A stretch of 7,312 nucleotides of DNA, taken from assembly GCA_051009035.1 (NCBI GenBank), contig JBPCWY010000211.1:1-7312 (forward strand). Direction: 5' to 3'. The notes beneath the pieces are model-generated. The model ran no database searches. It was not told the origin of the DNA and saw only the letters and a list, made by a program, of their open reading frames with translations. The stretch is from Persebacter sp051009035 (lineage in GTDB: Bacteria > Pseudomonadota > Gammaproteobacteria > Tethybacterales > Persebacteraceae). Below, piece by piece: positions 5,487 through 7,312 of this stretch. Each line of letters opens with the position of its first letter. Position 1 is the stretch's first letter. Position numbers and translations under genes: made by a program.

Positions 5487-6590
5487 TTATTCCAAAACGG
5501 CAAACGGTTCGCCGAGAATTTCCATATCCGGCGCAACGCCCAACCCCGGCGCATGCGGCGGCGCAATACGCCCGTTTTGCCGCGCCGGGGCGGAAGAATC
5601 CAAACGCGGCGAAACATAGCCGGATAAATCGCAAACATTTAATACCGCTTCCGGCGGAGTCGCCGCCGCCAAATGCAACGCCGCCGCCGTTGCGATGTCG
5701 CTTCCCCAGCAATCTTCAATACACATCTGCGCGCCCAAATACAGGCACAAATCCCGCGCCCGCCGCAACGCGCCCAACCCGCCAAACTTGGAAATTTTTA
5801 ACGCTGCCGCGTCCATGCATCCCAACGCATGCGCTTTTAGCATGCTTGCGGTATCGTGCGCGTTTTCGTCAATTTTCACCGGCAATCCGGTCGCGGCGCG
5901 CACCGCCGCGCAATCTTCCAAAGTCCGGCATGGTTGTTCAATCATAATATCCAAATCCGCAACCGCCCTTCCAACCCGCACAGCATGCAACCGCGTTGCG
6001 CCGCAATTCCAATCGCCGTAAACTAACGCGCCGGAGCCGGCGGCTTCGCGCACCAGCCGCAACCGCGCAATGTCCGCTTCCGTATTATTGTCCGCGCCGA
6101 GTTTGACTTGAAACTGGCGGATGCCTTCTTTTTTCGCTTCGGCGGCGATTTTTGCCATGTCTTCCGGCGCAACGCATGTAATGGAATGGTACAGCGGCAA
6201 AGATTTCGTCCGCAAACCGCCCAGCAACGCATACAGCGGCAGCCCCGCCGCCCGCGCGGTAATATCCCAAAGCGCAATATCCAGCGGCGATTTGGCGTAG
6301 CCATGTCCCGGCAAATGCCGCTCCATAGAATCCATCAACGCTTCCGGTCCCAGCGGATTCGCCCCCAAAAAAACCGGCGCCAACTCCGCCAATGCGGGCG
6401 AAACGCCGCCGGCGTACGCGGGCAAATAACGCGGAATGCAGCATACTTCGCCCCAGCCGCAAATATCCGCGTCCGTGTCGGCGCGCAATACAATAGTGTC
6501 GACGGAATCGCATGTTTTGCCGTCCGTCATGTAATACGCCGCATGGCTTTTGAGCGGGACGCGCCAAAGCGAAACGCGAACGATTTTCAC
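5487..6590 (-). CDS. Enolase-superfamily (MR/MLE) enzyme, hydroxyproline-betaine epimerase / cis-3-hydroxyproline dehydratase type
   Basis: A 367-residue member of the mandelate racemase/muconate lactonizing enzyme group, which removes the proton alpha to a carboxylate held by Mg2+. The N-terminal capping domain is about 1-120 (GWGEVCCIPRYLPAY; GHGYAKSPLDIALWD), followed by the barrel. Metal ligands fit D193 (YGDWN), E218 (IEQPC) and D241 (IDEN). Two catalytic lysines lie on opposite faces, K163 (QVKLG) and K265 (LKISKFGG), as expected for 1,1-proton-transfer and related chemistry on proline compounds. The C-terminal pattern IEDCWGSDIATAAALHLA is shared with cis-3-hydroxy-L-proline dehydratases and HpbD. 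The start is GTG at 6590, with GGGGAA six bases upstream and the usual MKI-type beginning. It has its own promoter and converges with the Rieske gene. Epimerase versus dehydratase is not settled by sequence alone. Confidence 0.85.
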   Translation of the reverse strand: MKIVRVSLWRVPLKSHAAYYMTDGKTCDSVDTIVLRADTDADICGWGEVCCIPRYLPAYAGGVSPALAELAPVFLGANPLGPEALMDSMERHLPGHGYAKSPLDIALWDITARAAGLPLYALLGGLRTKSLPLYHSITCVAPEDMAKIAAEAKKEGIRQFQVKLGADNNTEADIARLRLVREAAGSGALVYGDWNCGATRLHAVRVGRAVADLDIMIEQPCRTLEDCAAVRAATGLPVKIDENAHDTASMLKAHALGCMDAAALKISKFGGLGALRRARDLCLYLGAQMCIEDCWGSDIATAAALHLAAATPPEAVLNVCDLSGYVSPRLDSSAPARQNGRIAPPHAPGLGVAPDMEILGEPFAVLE

Positions 6591-6616
6591 GGCGCATTCC
6601 CCGCGCGGCGGGCGGG

Positions 6617-6649
6617 CGGCGCGGCGGAATATTGCCGCACGCCGCGCCG
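6617..6649 (-). promoter_or_regulatory. Strong stem-loop in the leader of the epimerase/dehydratase gene
   Basis: Bases 6617-6626 (CGGCGCGGCG) and 6640-6649 (CGCCGCGCCG) pair perfectly over ten positions around a 13-base loop. It lies between the predicted transcription start (near 6685) and the ribosome binding site (6597-6602), so it would be in the mRNA leader. A competing five-pair stem, GCGGC (6621-6625) with GCCGC (6634-6638), is possible inside it. There is no T-run, so it is not a simple terminator. Control of translation or mRNA stability is an inference. Confidence 0.5.
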
Positions 6650-6691
6650 TTCTCCAAACCGCGTTTTATCCGTCCGCGCCATGCCGGTTAG

Positions 6692-6720
6692 TTTATAACA
6701 CCGCGGGCGCGCTTGTTGAA
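6692..6720 (-). promoter_or_regulatory. Promoter of the epimerase/dehydratase gene
   Basis: On the minus strand, TTCAAC (6720-6715) and TATAAA (6697-6692) are exactly 17 bases apart, a good sigma-70 spacing. The predicted start near 6685 gives a leader of about 95 bases that includes a strong stem-loop. The rest of the 198-base gap (6591-6788) shows no gene. Its part near the aminotransferase stop is rich in A on the plus strand without a clear terminator hairpin. Confidence 0.55.
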
Positions 6721-6788
6721 AAATCCAAAAAAATATTCGCGGCAATTGCAAAGCGGCAAAAACGCAAGCGCAAAACGCGCGCGAAAAA

Positions 6789-7312
6789 TCACCACGCCTT
6801 GCAAACCGAGTCCAAATCGCGCAGCGTTTTTTGCAAAGAATCGGGCGCGTGGACGGCGGAAATAAAACGGCGCACGCCGGGGAGCATGTAGTTTCCGCGC
6901 CGCAACATCGCGGCGTCCAAACGGCGCGCCGATTTTAAATCGCCCGCCGCGTATTCGGCGTAATTTTGCGGCGGCGTTTTGCAAAACAAAAACTGCCACA
7001 GCGAACCGCTGTTGAATGCAAGCGCGGGAATGTTGCGGCGGTTAAAAATGTCCTGCGCTTCGCGGCAAAAATCCGCCGTTGCGCCGTTTAGTTTTTCGTA
7101 AAAACCGGGCTTTTGCAATTCGTCCAAAGTCGCCATTGTCGCCGCGGCGGCGACCGGATTGCCGTGCAAAGTGCCGTTAAAATACGCGTAGTTTGCTTCG
7201 CCTCTTTTGCGCGGGTCCGCCAGATTTAACAATTCCGCCCGTCCCGCCACCACGGACAACGGACCGCCGCCGCCGATAATTTTTCCAAAACTCGCCAAAT
7301 CGGGCATGACGC
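6789..7312 (-). CDS. Class III PLP aminotransferase, glutamate-1-semialdehyde aminomutase type (3' part)
   Basis: The last 174 codons of a fold-type I PLP enzyme; the start lies outside the window. MPDLASFGKIIGGGGPLSVV is the region of the Schiff-base lysine (tenth visible residue), and FNGTLHGNPVAAAA carries the Thr that contacts the PLP phosphate in a neighbouring subunit. The end, GNYMLPGVRRFISAVHAPDSLQKTLRDL, matches the GSA aminomutase layout (rGvyl.P ... iSaaH). True HemL is one option. The divergence around the lysine (GGGGPLS for the usual GGGLPVG) and the neighbourhood favour a GSAM-like transaminase acting on another amino acid or amine. The spacing of 198 bases and a promoter in between suggest that it is transcribed apart from the epimerase/dehydratase gene. 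The substrate is unknown. Confidence 0.85.
   Translation of the reverse strand, partial: VMPDLASFGKIIGGGGPLSVVAGRAELLNLADPRKRGEANYAYFNGTLHGNPVAAAATMATLDELQKPGFYEKLNGATADFCREAQDIFNRRNIPALAFNSGSLWQFLFCKTPPQNYAEYAAGDLKSARRLDAAMLRRGNYMLPGVRRFISAVHAPDSLQKTLRDLDSVCKAW

Noticed and set aside
1870..6525. GCCGTCCG words as Neisseria-type DNA uptake sequences
   Set aside because: They resemble GCCGTCTGAA only in the first part. The full uptake word was not seen, and the short form is expected from Asp-Gly and similar codon pairs in this composition.
6550..6891. Plus-strand frame across the leader and the aminotransferase end
   Set aside because: Arg/Lys-rich product, overlapping two real genes on the other strand, no ribosome site.
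1..7312. tRNA, rRNA, CRISPR array, insertion sequence or phage genes
   Set aside because: No spaced repeats, tRNA-like cloverleaf, transposase motif or terminal inverted repeats were recognised on either strand.

Overview
This GC-rich, tightly packed bacterial window shows strongly G/C-ending codons for Ala, Gly and Arg alongside A/T-ending AAA, TTT and GAA. The N-terminus of the ATP synthase gamma subunit reads like proteobacterial AtpG, so a proteobacterium is likely. No rRNA, tRNA, CRISPR array, transposase or phage gene was seen, and I cannot name a genus.

Layout. Positions 1-1485, all on the minus strand, hold three genes with overlapping ends, transcribed right to left: a YbjQ/DUF74-family protein (1126-1485), a GFA/CENP-V-type zinc protein (608-1129) and the 5' two thirds of atpG (1-608, running off the window). 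A gap of 195 bases follows. Positions 1681-4158 (minus) encode a complete 825-residue dimethylglycine/sarcosine dehydrogenase-type flavoprotein. Across a 79-base divergent promoter region, 4238-5314 (plus) encodes a Rieske non-heme iron oxygenase of the carnitine/betaine demethylating type. After a 172-base convergent gap with a possible gene remnant, 5487-6590 (minus) encodes an enolase-superfamily enzyme that resembles both hydroxyproline-betaine 2-epimerase (HpbD) and cis-3-hydroxy-L-proline dehydratase. A 198-base leader/promoter region separates it from the 3' end of a class III aminotransferase of the glutamate-1-semialdehyde aminomutase type (6789-7312, minus, running off the window).

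How the genes may work together. A Rieske N-demethylase, a flavoprotein that removes N-methyl groups onto tetrahydrofolate, and an epimerase/dehydratase for proline-type compounds suggest catabolism of a methylated amino acid (glycine betaine, proline betaine or hydroxyproline betaine) to a free amino acid. Both demethylation steps release one-carbon units at the formaldehyde level, and a GFA-family protein lies nearby. The substrate is inferred from family membership and neighbourhood. The Rieske reductase partner, a transporter and a regulator are not in the window.

The best leads are the position of atpG behind two non-ATP-synthase genes, the compact betaine/proline cluster, a likely leaderless Rieske transcript, a strong stem-loop in the leader of the epimerase/dehydratase gene, and a high density of the palindrome GCATGC.
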